Assembly (NCBI GenBank): GCA_023664265.1 | Contig: JAMPFV010000005.1 | Location: 21,740 to 85,739 of the forward strand | DNA length: 64,000 bases | Source: Roseburia sp. | Lineage (GTDB): Bacteria; Bacillota; Clostridia; Lachnospirales; Lachnospiraceae | Reading direction: 5' to 3' | Shown: positions 37,045-45,300 of the stretch, in pieces | How positions within the stretch are numbered: the stretch's first letter is position 1 | Layout: each line of letters opens with the position of its first letter | The notes under the pieces: model-generated | Told to the model about the DNA's origin: nothing | The model's input: the letters and a program-made list of their open reading frames with translations, nothing else | Databases searched by the model: none | Translations under genes and position numbers: made by a program

Positions 37045-37986
37045 TCAATAAATTTTTTTAATATATAGTGCGGTCACTGTATAAAAACTTTTTAAGGCAT
37101 ATCCTTCCTCTCGCATCTTCTTATGAATTGACGTTTCCAGCACTGCTTCAATATCGTTCTGACCCAATAATTCTATCAATACACATTTGGGCTGATATTT
37201 CTTCCAATTGAAGGAATAAACAATCCGCTCATCAAATCCCTCTACATCAATATCAACAAAGTCAATTTTCTCAATGTGATATTCTTCCAAAATATCATTA
37301 ATATTGCGGACTTTAATAACTTTGGTAGCTGTGACAGACTGTAAATTTTCCTCTTCCACAAAGGAATTTTTCCCCTCGGCTCCTTCAAAAATATGATATA
37401 CTAACTCTTCATTTTTATCAGATACCCCACAATTAATATTAATATCTTCCGGACGAAACATATTAAACAGTTTTATACTCTGCTCATTTGGATCTATATT
37501 CATCCCTCTCCACCCTAATTCATACGCCCATCTTGTATTATTATAAGCAAACGGATGATATGCACCTATATCCAGATAAAATCCTTTGTATCCGTTCAAA
37601 AAACCATTGCATGTAAACCAATGCTCCAATCCCACGTCTTCACCCAACTGGGAATTGATAACCTTATTCCACGCATCTCTTATATCAACTATGCCCTGCC
37701 CTGTATTTGGCGTATATGCTTTTGCAAAGGAAAGTAACCCGTCCTCAGCCAATTGCAATATGATTTGATCCATTCCGGCACGAGTTGTAATATAAATAAT
37801 ATCATTTTCTTTGTCAAATTGACTTTTCAATTCATCATACCCATAAACAAGAATTTCCTGAAACAATTCTCCTTGCCTTTCAGGCGAATTATCAACAAAC
37901 CCTTTGCATTTTAATTTCCCATATTCTTTTATATACTTTTCTCCCCATTTTCCAGCTCCAAAAAGCCATATGTTTTTCCCAGACAT
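37045..37986 (-). CDS. FkbM methyltransferase with N-terminal Rossmann module
   Basis: About 313 residues. The first 95 are the Rossmann module (KNIWLFGAGKWGEKYIKEY, then FVDNS). The FkbM part has YLDIGAYHPFAYNNT as SAM motif I, NIDPNEQSIK, and FVDIDVEGFDERIV. ATG at 37986 has AGAGG nine bases upstream; ATGs at 37992 and 38013 are alternatives. It belongs to the FkbM branch typed by DIGAYHP, unlike the shorter 'CAYHK' branch at 23347 and 53480, so the FkbM genes here are not recent copies. Confidence 0.87.
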   Translation of the reverse strand: MSGKNIWLFGAGKWGEKYIKEYGKLKCKGFVDNSPERQGELFQEILVYGYDELKSQFDKENDIIYITTRAGMDQIILQLAEDGLLSFAKAYTPNTGQGIVDIRDAWNKVINSQLGEDVGLEHWFTCNGFLNGYKGFYLDIGAYHPFAYNNTRWAYELGWRGMNIDPNEQSIKLFNMFRPEDININCGVSDKNEELVYHIFEGAEGKNSFVEEENLQSVTATKVIKVRNINDILEEYHIEKIDFVDIDVEGFDERIVYSFNWKKYQPKCVLIELLGQNDIEAVLETSIHKKMREEGYALKSFYTVTALYIKKIY

Positions 37987-38000
37987 ATCCATCTTCCTCT

Positions 38001-39209
38001 CTACCAATAACATCCGTCTTCTACTTCTTTATAATTCTGTGGTTTCAAATCATCTGTTGGTCTGACCCAATATTCATTATATAATTTATGTTGATAATCA
38101 TAGCCGCTTTCTTCCCAGCGTTTTCCTTTTATTCCAAACAAAATCTGCAAGGAGCCTCCCATATGTATCGCTTTCTTACGTAACTCTGATTTTATGAACG
38201 CTCCCAGCGGCATACCGTATGCACCACAGCCAATCAGGGCAATATCAAAATCTATTGTTCTAATATCATTTTTCATTTTATCTAATGCCATAAACCATGA
38301 CTTAAACTCTGAATTTCCATTCATTGACTGCACTGCCTGATATACAATCAGGTTCATCTCGGGCAAAATATTTTGTGTTTTAAATAGTCTGCTTCGGTAT
38401 ACATATTGTTTTGCTATCAATTTTGCAAACGGATGAATTGCCAATACCGTTTTTCCTCTCAATGCTCTTGTCCATGAGGAATCCGGCCAAAAAGGATACA
38501 TCATATTCGACGTAACTAATATAGCTTTGGGAGAATAAAGTTTATATAGATCCTCTATCCATGTGCACCAACATCCAGCTATCAAAACATCAATTTCTCC
38601 TGCAGCACTCGCACTGCATTCTGAAAACTTATGAATAGAACCATTATCTATCGGATAAAATCCTGCATTATTTTTTAATGAAAATGCTACAGAATCACTA
38701 AGCATTCCTGCTAAATCCGCATAAACAGCCTCACCTTCCACACCTCCCCATCGTGAACATAGAAAAGGAAGATTGTCATTTAGTTTATTCTCCAGCATTT
38801 CTTTTGCTTCTGTATCCCCTAATGGCTTACACATTTTCTCTCCATTATAAAACCCCTTTTCACCTAGCCTTTGTGTTAAAAAAGCATAATCCTTATGCTG
38901 ATATCTATACATTACGGCTTTATTATTATACAATAATATTTCCTCTGAAATCTCATTCGCTGTCTTTTCAGATTGAACAGCTATAATAAATTTTATCTTA
39001 TCAATTTCACTTTTTATCTGCTCCAAAGTTATATGTTCATTCATATCTTTAATAGCAGAATCTTTTTTATCATAAATCCAAATATTTTTTAATTTATTAA
39101 CCCGAATTTCCTGTAAAAGCATGCGTCCCCATCTGCCTGCTCCCCATATAACCACAGAGGAACTTTCTCTGATTTTCGCCACATCTTCCCACCCCCGTAC
39201 TATTTCCAT
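38001..39209 (-). CDS. GT-D-like (DUF1792) glycosyltransferase with N-terminal Rossmann module
   Basis: About 402 residues. The Rossmann module is at about 15-105 (VVIWGAGRWGRMLLQEI, then IYDKKD). The catalytic part resembles the GT-D fold domain known from GalT1/DUF1792: PFLCSRWGGVEGEAVY, then DIALIGCGAYGMPLGAFIKS and GGSLQILFGIKGKRW, which bind UDP-sugar in that family. The start at 39209 (ATG, GGAGG 12 bases upstream) is a choice; ATGs at 39221 and 39245 are in frame. A GT-D enzyme in a clostridial glycan locus fits addition of a side glucose or similar sugar. Confidence 0.82.
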   Translation of the reverse strand: MEIVRGWEDVAKIRESSSVVIWGAGRWGRMLLQEIRVNKLKNIWIYDKKDSAIKDMNEHITLEQIKSEIDKIKFIIAVQSEKTANEISEEILLYNNKAVMYRYQHKDYAFLTQRLGEKGFYNGEKMCKPLGDTEAKEMLENKLNDNLPFLCSRWGGVEGEAVYADLAGMLSDSVAFSLKNNAGFYPIDNGSIHKFSECSASAAGEIDVLIAGCWCTWIEDLYKLYSPKAILVTSNMMYPFWPDSSWTRALRGKTVLAIHPFAKLIAKQYVYRSRLFKTQNILPEMNLIVYQAVQSMNGNSEFKSWFMALDKMKNDIRTIDFDIALIGCGAYGMPLGAFIKSELRKKAIHMGGSLQILFGIKGKRWEESGYDYQHKLYNEYWVRPTDDLKPQNYKEVEDGCYW

Positions 39210-39257
39210 ATATTTATTCATCCTCCAACTACAACAAAAGCACATATAAGTATTCTG

Positions 39258-40907
39258 CTACCCTTTGCCTGACATATTGTAAACAAGGCTGTCTATCACT
39301 GTACTTAACCCTATTACATTATCATATCCAAGCTTTTTAATTTCACTAATTATCTGTTTTTCAGACAAAATTACTGTAACAACTATGGCATCTGCATCCA
39401 GTTCTAAACTATCCAACCATGAGAACTCAAAAATTTTGTCCATTCCATTCGGATTTTTATCCAGCAGATATCTAATTTCTATATCACTGTTTTCCAGTTC
39501 ATCATACAGCCTGCAGCCCAATGCCCCCATACCATAAATAGCTATACTATGAATATGATTTTGTTTGAAATATTCGCTGAACGAATGACCATTTTGTCTG
39601 ATTTCCAGCCATTTTAACGCCACAGGAAACATTAAAGCCGATTTTCGATATAAGACACCCTCTGTATTTCTTCTATTAAAATCCTTAAGTTCGCTAATTG
39701 AGGTATAATATGCCTTTAGTGTATTCAAAAACTCATCATAATTATAAGATTCAAATGCTTCTATTGTTTCATTATAAATCCTTAGCAATTCCACGCAATA
39801 CTGCTTTGAATCAAACGTATTTTCTGCATATTTTTGTGCCTTACAAACAAGAATATTCTTTTGTTCCTCAGTACAATTTATAGCTCGTTCCATTGTATCT
39901 GCAAGTGATTTACTGTTCCCTAATTCATACAAAAAACCTCCTTCTTCATTGGAACCGATAATTTCTGTTGTTCCGCCGCTCTTTGCGCCGATTACAATAT
40001 TTCCCGCAAGCATCGCTTCTATCGTCACTCTGCCAAGCGCTTCATTCTGTGAGCTGGTTATTGCATATGACGCACAGCTACGCAACTGTGACAAATCCTC
40101 CTGAAACGGGAGAATATGAATATTATTTTCCAGTTTTTTTCTTTTGATATATTTGTTCAACGCCCAGACATAACCTGACGACCCATTTCCTACTATAATA
40201 ACTTTAATATCGTCATGCCCCTTTTCCACAAGGTGTTCCGCTGCTTGAATAATATCCCACTGCCCCTTTTCAGGCGTTATCATCGCCGCTGCGATAAAAA
40301 CTTTATCAAATTTCTCCCTTATCACTTCGTCTCTCTTAAAACGCTTAATATTCAACCCATTGTACAATCTGTATGTTTCAAGCCCGTATTTTTTTTCATA
40401 TTGCTTTTGAACATAGTCTGATATTGCAATCCGTTTATCTGCTTTTTGGAAAAGACTTATTTTTAACTCTTCATTTAGGAACTCGCAGCCAAACTGTTCC
40501 TGAAGCAGTTCCCGTATATGCCAGATATATGGAATATGCGCCATTAAGGCGGCTATTGCGGCAAAAGAACTTACGCTGGAATTAATATGTATTAGTTGAA
40601 TCTCTTCTTTTTGAATAATTGGAAGCAACTGTAATGCAGCTTCATAGCTTTGTATCACATCCTGCTTTTTCTTATCCATGCCCGCGCTTCCTATTTTTAC
40701 ATAATCCGTGGCGAACGGAATCCTGTAACACTTTATCCCTAATTCAGTAAAATTATTTTCAACCTCCGCGCCAGCCTGTATAATAACGATTGGATTTATT
40801 TCGCTTTTTATTTCAGATAATGTGTCCAACAAAGACTGCCCCGCGCCGCCAAAGCCAGTGTCGTTAAATATATACATGATGTTTTTTTGAATATTATTAT
40901 TGTGCAT
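39258..40907 (-). CDS. GT4 glycosyltransferase with C-terminal Rossmann module
   Basis: A 549-residue GT-B transferase. The N-terminal glycine-rich loop FNDTGFGGAGQSLLDTL, the mid-region IWHIRELL and the C-terminal donor motif SSQNEALGRVTIEAMLAG with the E-x7-E arrangement identify family GT4. Residues about 455-545 are the Rossmann module (IAIYGMGALGCRLYDEL, then LLDKN). It is downstream of the retropepsin cassette and its hairpin terminator, so its expression may be partly separate from the genes further upstream. SD GAGGG precedes the ATG. Confidence 0.88.
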   Translation of the reverse strand: MHNNNIQKNIMYIFNDTGFGGAGQSLLDTLSEIKSEINPIVIIQAGAEVENNFTELGIKCYRIPFATDYVKIGSAGMDKKKQDVIQSYEAALQLLPIIQKEEIQLIHINSSVSSFAAIAALMAHIPYIWHIRELLQEQFGCEFLNEELKISLFQKADKRIAISDYVQKQYEKKYGLETYRLYNGLNIKRFKRDEVIREKFDKVFIAAAMITPEKGQWDIIQAAEHLVEKGHDDIKVIIVGNGSSGYVWALNKYIKRKKLENNIHILPFQEDLSQLRSCASYAITSSQNEALGRVTIEAMLAGNIVIGAKSGGTTEIIGSNEEGGFLYELGNSKSLADTMERAINCTEEQKNILVCKAQKYAENTFDSKQYCVELLRIYNETIEAFESYNYDEFLNTLKAYYTSISELKDFNRRNTEGVLYRKSALMFPVALKWLEIRQNGHSFSEYFKQNHIHSIAIYGMGALGCRLYDELENSDIEIRYLLDKNPNGMDKIFEFSWLDSLELDADAIVVTVILSEKQIISEIKKLGYDNVIGLSTVIDSLVYNMSGKG

Positions 40908-40974
40908 TTTGTGTGTTCCCTCGTTCTACAAAATATATTGTTTCTTTCTGAATAAAATCTTCTTCCAAAAAATA

Positions 40975-41021
40975 AATAAAAAATCTGATGTATCCGTACA
41001 GACTTCATACTTTACATCAGA
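40975..41021 (-). terminator. Hairpin terminator of cassette copy 1
   Basis: On the minus strand TCTGATGTA and TACATCAGA form a 9-bp stem with a 20-base loop, followed by a T-rich run (TTTTTTATTTA), 28 bp after the protease stop. Matches the corresponding hairpin of copy 2. Confidence 0.6.
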
Positions 41022-41048
41022 CTTTAATCTTATTTATTCAATTATCTT

Positions 41049-41474
41049 TCAGACTGCCTCCAGATCAAAATTATCGTTATAATCATCAGCATCCTTACAG
41101 AAATATATTCTTTCGTTATACGGATTGGCAATAAATATGATTTGCCGTAAAATATCCATCCCCAATACAGTATCCGTAACCCGTTCATCGAAGGTAATCC
41201 AAATGTCCTGCTCTCCCATATCTATGTTTCCTATCGTAAACTGTTTTAGCCTGCATTTATAAAATTTTACCGGTAATCCTTTTACAAATCCTCCAATAAA
41301 TTTTATCTCGCTGTCAGAAAAATCTGATTCACGAATATCCGACTTCAGGGAAATATGATTACAACATGTATACATTGCTCCTGTATCTACGATAAAATCA
41401 ACAATGCACACCCGGTCCATTACCGCAAGGCAGATAATTGGATATTTGCTATCCTTTAAATTCGTACTGTACAC
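41049..41474 (-). CDS. Retropepsin-like aspartic protease, copy 1
   Basis: A 141-residue single-domain aspartic protease of the retropepsin fold: catalytic motif FIVDTGAMYTCC near residue 31, flap region around residues 60-75, and VLGMDILRQI near residue 108, the usual second hydrophobic motif. Such enzymes act as dimers (family knowledge). It starts at a GTG whose GGAGGT Shine-Dalgarno lies inside the upstream gene's coding sequence; the genes overlap by 26 bp in different frames. No membrane anchor. About 60% identical by eye to copy 2. Substrate unknown. Confidence 0.8.
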   Translation of the reverse strand: MYSTNLKDSKYPIICLAVMDRVCIVDFIVDTGAMYTCCNHISLKSDIRESDFSDSEIKFIGGFVKGLPVKFYKCRLKQFTIGNIDMGEQDIWITFDERVTDTVLGMDILRQIIFIANPYNERIYFCKDADDYNDNFDLEAV

Positions 41475-41718
41475 CTACTGCACCTCCATTGTTGTAACTT
41501 CCTCTTAGAACACATATTTTTCCATCGTCTTCCAGTCTGTCTCTTTCACTGATAAGCTCCCTGTATGAATCATCCGATGTGCTGACACAATATAAATAAC
41601 CTTCATCATCTACAATCTTATCATAATTATCTATGATATACAGATATTTACAATCTTTATACAGTTTCCTGATTTCCGTATCTGTCCGCAAAACTTTCTC
41701 ATCCAATATTTTCAACAT
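41449..41718 (-). CDS. 89-residue partner of the retropepsin, copy 1
   Basis: An acidic 89-residue protein of unknown function starting MLKILDEKVLRTD and ending GGAVGVQYEFKG; the C-terminal Gly-Gly stretch encodes the SD and GTG of the protease. It has a consensus promoter 42 bp upstream. Nearly the same protein occurs at 57372 with the same protease. The pairing suggests that the small protein is a substrate, inhibitor or cofactor of the protease; inference. Confidence 0.72.
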   Translation of the reverse strand: MLKILDEKVLRTDTEIRKLYKDCKYLYIIDNYDKIVDDEGYLYCVSTSDDSYRELISERDRLEDDGKICVLRGSYNNGGAVGVQYEFKG

Positions 41719-41759
41719 ATTATTGCCCCCGATTTCTTAATAATGCAATTATTATATTT

Positions 41760-41788
41760 ATTATAATATTGGATAGAGTACGTGTCAA
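41760..41788 (-). promoter_or_regulatory. Consensus promoter of cassette copy 1
   Basis: Perfect TTGACA (41783-41788, minus strand), 17-bp spacer, perfect TATAAT (41760-41765). Strongest promoter seen within the glycan locus together with its copy at 57692. It drives the 89-residue gene and the protease. Confidence 0.85.
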
Positions 41789-41885
41789 ATCATTCTTCAA
41801 ACTTACATTTGTTTATTGATGTAAAGTATAAAATTGTCAAGGTACTGTTTCTGCATTACTTATTGTAACAGCGTCTTTTACTTCC

Positions 41886-42989
41886 TTAAATAATTTTCTT
41901 TGTTAAGTACATTGTTGCCAGTTCTTTAATACTGACACATTTTAGTTTTGTATTATCTTCACTCTCTAACTGTTGCTTAATCTCTTCCCCTTTTTCTTTT
42001 ACCGCTATCAAGACAGATATATCCATGTTCTGCAATTCGTCAGGAGAGATTACCTTAATTTCATGAAAATATGTATCCCATTTGCTCTTATTGTTGTCTG
42101 AAAAGTACAAAATCCTTACATGACCATCTGCAAGGTTTCTATAACATTCTTCCGCCCAAGTTCCCGTACCAAAAATTGCAACTGTCATTACCGTCTTGCG
42201 AAAATATTCACATAGTAATTTACTCATTAGCCCCTTTAAATTTTGCATGTCCATACTAAAACATGCCCAGTTATAAGTTTCTTTTATTTGAGATATGACT
42301 TGCTCCTTATATGGACATTGGTCTGCATATGACATGGAAATTTTATATCCTTCATCATACATTTCTTTTTTTCTTTTTGTGCTGAGGCCTCCCTCCCTGA
42401 AATATGTAATTACTTTATCAATATATCCAAACGTAACCTTTTTTGAATAAAATCTTAATAAGAGTTCATAATCTGCCGCCAATCTATATCTAACGTCAAA
42501 AATTCCCAGTTTATCATAAACTTCTTTTTTAACAAACACGGACGGATGTGGTAATGCCATTTGATACCATATGCTTTCAAGCGGCATATTTCCAATTATT
42601 TTCTTCCCATGTCCCCCTGATACGGCCACGATTTTTCCATATGTTAATTCCACATCATTTTGTCCAAAAAAACTTACTACACTTTCTATGGCATCATCAG
42701 CATACCAATCATCACTGTTTACTATGCCAATGATTTCTCCCGTTGCTTTTTCTATCCCCTTATTCATTGCATAATATAATCCATCATCTTTCTCGCTGAC
42801 ATAACAGGAAATGCTGTCCGCATATTTTTCTATAATCTGCTGTGTACCATCTGTTGATGCCCCGTCAATTATGATATATTCAATATTATCATATGTTTGA
42901 TGCAGAATACTCTGTATCGTCTGTTCTATTGTTGCTGCACCATTATAAACAACTGTAATAATACTGACCTTATAATTCATACTAATCAT
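41886..42989 (-). CDS. GT2 glycosyltransferase with C-terminal Rossmann module
   Basis: A 367-residue protein: GT2 domain (VSIITVVYNGAATI, IIIDGASTDGT, GIVNSDDWYAD) over the first 240 residues, then the Rossmann module at about 265-345 (VAIFGTGTWAEECYRNL, then FSDNN). The WcaA-like DGASTDGT subtype often transfers in capsule or colanic-acid-type synthesis. ATG at 42989 has GAGGA six bases upstream and is preferred over the internal ATG at 42980. The stop lies 43 bp from the right edge of cassette copy 1. Confidence 0.88.
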   Translation of the reverse strand: MISMNYKVSIITVVYNGAATIEQTIQSILHQTYDNIEYIIIDGASTDGTQQIIEKYADSISCYVSEKDDGLYYAMNKGIEKATGEIIGIVNSDDWYADDAIESVVSFFGQNDVELTYGKIVAVSGGHGKKIIGNMPLESIWYQMALPHPSVFVKKEVYDKLGIFDVRYRLAADYELLLRFYSKKVTFGYIDKVITYFREGGLSTKRKKEMYDEGYKISMSYADQCPYKEQVISQIKETYNWACFSMDMQNLKGLMSKLLCEYFRKTVMTVAIFGTGTWAEECYRNLADGHVRILYFSDNNKSKWDTYFHEIKVISPDELQNMDISVLIAVKEKGEEIKQQLESEDNTKLKCVSIKELATMYLTKKII

Positions 42990-43008
42990 TTTATTTCCTC
43001 ATATGTCC

Positions 43009-44079
43009 TTACTTTACGACTACCAGTGTTCCCCCCTCATCCGCAAGCGGGACTTTAGACAATGTACTCCCGATTTCTCGTTCATATGTATTCACGGCCT
43101 TCTTAACTCCTCCTAAAAAATAATTATTATAATCATGCACAAAGATACTCCCACCGGGCTCTAACCGCGGGTAGAAATATCTCAACCCTTCCAGGATAGA
43201 CTGTTCAAAGTCAACGTCTATGGAAACAAATGCATAGCTTTCATCTTCAAGACCTTTAGTTGTTTCAGGGAAAATGCCGACTTTAGGTATGCATTGCTCA
43301 GGATAAAGCATATTGTCCAGAACTTCCCTTACACTTGTATCTGCGAAAGCATCAAAAAAATCAGCTTCACAGTTTCCAGCTTCCTTTTCCTTATTAAATT
43401 CAGCTTCATCAAAAGAGGAAAACGTATCAAACAAATACATTTTTCTATTTTTAAATTTTGCATTGATTAACTTTGCAAATGATCCTCTAAATACACCAAC
43501 TTCTGCACAATTTCCCGAAATACCAGCTCTAATAATCTCGTTTGCAACCAGTTCAAATGTTCTATATCTGCAATAATCGTGCTGATATTCCTTATCTGCA
43601 AAGCTTCTTGACTGCATCAGGCAGTTCTTCTCTACAAGGTCATATCCATTTCCTCTAATAACCTTACATCTTGTTGCCAGCGTTTCCCTCTGTTCCATCA
43701 TTTTCCATAATTCTGGAAAATATTCCTCAATCATGCAATTATCCTGTTCCATATTAATTTTTTTAGTCAAAACACCCGGAAGCACTTTCATGGCATTCCC
43801 GTCCAGCCATTCCAGATTATCAAGAAAAATGACTTTAGATAATGATATTCCCAATTTCTCGCACAAACTCATTATATTCCTTGTTTCATATGCTACACAT
43901 ACCAAAATGTAATCATATTCTGTATTTCTTATCTCCTGTGGTTCAAACACGTTCATACTATTCCAGTTCTTTTCCGTCCTCTTGCTTTGAATAAATCCAA
44001 GAAGATCATATTTCGATGTCTCACCTTTTTTCATATATTGTTTTGCCAGTTTTCCTGTTCCCCATATATATATTTTCAT
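43009..44079 (-). CDS. TylF-like O-methyltransferase with N-terminal Rossmann module
   Basis: A 356-residue fusion. Residues 1-95: Rossmann module (MKIYIWGTGKLAKQYMKKG, then GFIQSK in place of the acidic DN). Residues about 140-356: TylF/macrocin O-methyltransferase domain: CAEVGVFRGSFAKLINA (motif I), LFDTFSSFDE, FVSIDVDFEQSI, and GGSIFVHDYNNYFLGG with the metal-binding Asp/His set of the family. Likely methylates a sugar hydroxyl. The next gene downstream begins 19 bp away. Confidence 0.87.
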   Translation of the reverse strand: MKIYIWGTGKLAKQYMKKGETSKYDLLGFIQSKRTEKNWNSMNVFEPQEIRNTEYDYILVCVAYETRNIMSLCEKLGISLSKVIFLDNLEWLDGNAMKVLPGVLTKKINMEQDNCMIEEYFPELWKMMEQRETLATRCKVIRGNGYDLVEKNCLMQSRSFADKEYQHDYCRYRTFELVANEIIRAGISGNCAEVGVFRGSFAKLINAKFKNRKMYLFDTFSSFDEAEFNKEKEAGNCEADFFDAFADTSVREVLDNMLYPEQCIPKVGIFPETTKGLEDESYAFVSIDVDFEQSILEGLRYFYPRLEPGGSIFVHDYNNYFLGGVKKAVNTYEREIGSTLSKVPLADEGGTLVVVK

Positions 44080-44112
44080 ACTTATATCATCACTCCTTCC
44101 AACATATACCTT

Positions 44113-45300
44113 TTATGTACACACTCTAATCAAATGTAACAGAAAATCATCAAATCGCAAAATCCGTTTTCTCTCAATCCCATTTGTCAACAGCAATTCA
44201 CTAACTGTATCTGCATAAATTTCTGATACTGCAACTAAAATCGGAATACCTTTATCTACATATTTTTTGTACTCTTCGACAGGAATTCCCCCTATTTCTT
44301 GAGAATTATTTTCTTTGTCCTCTACAATAAATGCTTTAATCAATTGTTTCATATGGTGTTGTTCCATTATTTTATACAATTTCTTTGCTATAGTACCCGC
44401 CCCATAAATAACAATTTCTTTATTGTCCAACAGATTACATAACAATTGACAACCATACTCGGAAAAAACATTTTTTTTCTGTATTTGAGCCTCTTCAAAT
44501 GTAAGTGATTCACTGTCAAATATACAATCAAAAAATTTCTTATATGATCCCCAATATTTTGGATATGCCTCTATTAAACAAGGTAAGTTTTCATCATCAT
44601 TGCCATTTTTGTTATGTTCCATATATAAGCCATTTGTTAAAGTTTCATGTATGGGTCTGTCCGTGAAAAACGCTTTTGCAGTTACTACCGGTATATTATT
44701 CATGACCTGCATTACCTTCAGCCAAATATCGTCTGTGTACAAGCAGTATTTAACAATATTATCCACATTAAATATTTCATCTTTGTACAACTCAGGAACA
44801 AACAACGAACCTCCGCCATTGGTTGCAAACAAATCCATCCTTGCCTGTCCAACATTACACGGGAAATCCCCCGCCGTCCACCTTACAAAGGGTTCCAGCG
44901 TTCCTTCATTTGTTTTAAGCATTTGTAATGTTCGCCTTGCAATTACCGCATTAGGAAACTTTTCATGCATACTCAATAACTCTTTAATCATATTTTGGCT
45001 ATAATAAAAATCATCATCTACAGTAATCACAATGGCATCATGATACTCTTGAAATGCATAATAATATTTTTTATGTGCTTTCAAATCCACTTTACACCAA
45101 TGTATCTCAAAAATATCACCAGTTAACAGATTAAGTTCCTCTGGAATTGACCGCCTGTCAAACTGTTCCTCTGCCAGGTATAATACAATTTTATCTGGTG
45201 CATACGTCTGTTTCATTAATGTTCTTATAACCTTGCACACTATTCTTATCCTTTTAGGATAAGACGTTAGAGAAACAATTACTTTTTTTCCCTTGTACAT
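44113..45300 (-). CDS. GT-A glycosyltransferase with C-terminal Rossmann module
   Basis: A 395-residue protein. The N-terminal 230 residues look like a GT-A transferase distinct from GT2: VIVSLTSYPKRIRIV, YLAEEQF, and VITVDDDFYYSQNM with the DDD metal site. The Rossmann module occupies about 300-395 (EIVIYGAGTIAKKLYKIM, then FIVEDK). Start at the ATG 45300, which overlaps the asnB stop (TAATG), so it is translationally coupled to asnB; the longer frame to 45318 is not needed. Donor sugar unknown. Confidence 0.85.
   Translation of the reverse strand: MYKGKKVIVSLTSYPKRIRIVCKVIRTLMKQTYAPDKIVLYLAEEQFDRRSIPEELNLLTGDIFEIHWCKVDLKAHKKYYYAFQEYHDAIVITVDDDFYYSQNMIKELLSMHEKFPNAVIARRTLQMLKTNEGTLEPFVRWTAGDFPCNVGQARMDLFATNGGGSLFVPELYKDEIFNVDNIVKYCLYTDDIWLKVMQVMNNIPVVTAKAFFTDRPIHETLTNGLYMEHNKNGNDDENLPCLIEAYPKYWGSYKKFFDCIFDSESLTFEEAQIQKKNVFSEYGCQLLCNLLDNKEIVIYGAGTIAKKLYKIMEQHHMKQLIKAFIVEDKENNSQEIGGIPVEEYKKYVDKGIPILVAVSEIYADTVSELLLTNGIERKRILRFDDFLLHLIRVCT

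Larger units (their letters stand above)
40979..41843 (-). repeat. Retropepsin cassette, copy 1
   Basis: Unit of about 865 bp with the same order as the copy at 56899: promoter, 89-residue gene, overlapping retropepsin gene, hairpin. The right edge (GTAAAGTATAAAATTGTC at 41821-41838) is an inverted match to part of the left edge (CATACTTTACATC at 41006-41018). Both copies face the same way and bracket about 15 kb of glycan genes. Confidence 0.7.

Noticed and set aside
43031..43036. Six-base C/G runs in several genes (also near 22195, 25186, 36331, 49268, 50351)
   Set aside because: All are in frame, six bases only, and usual for Gly-Gly or Pro-Pro codons; no evidence of slippage.
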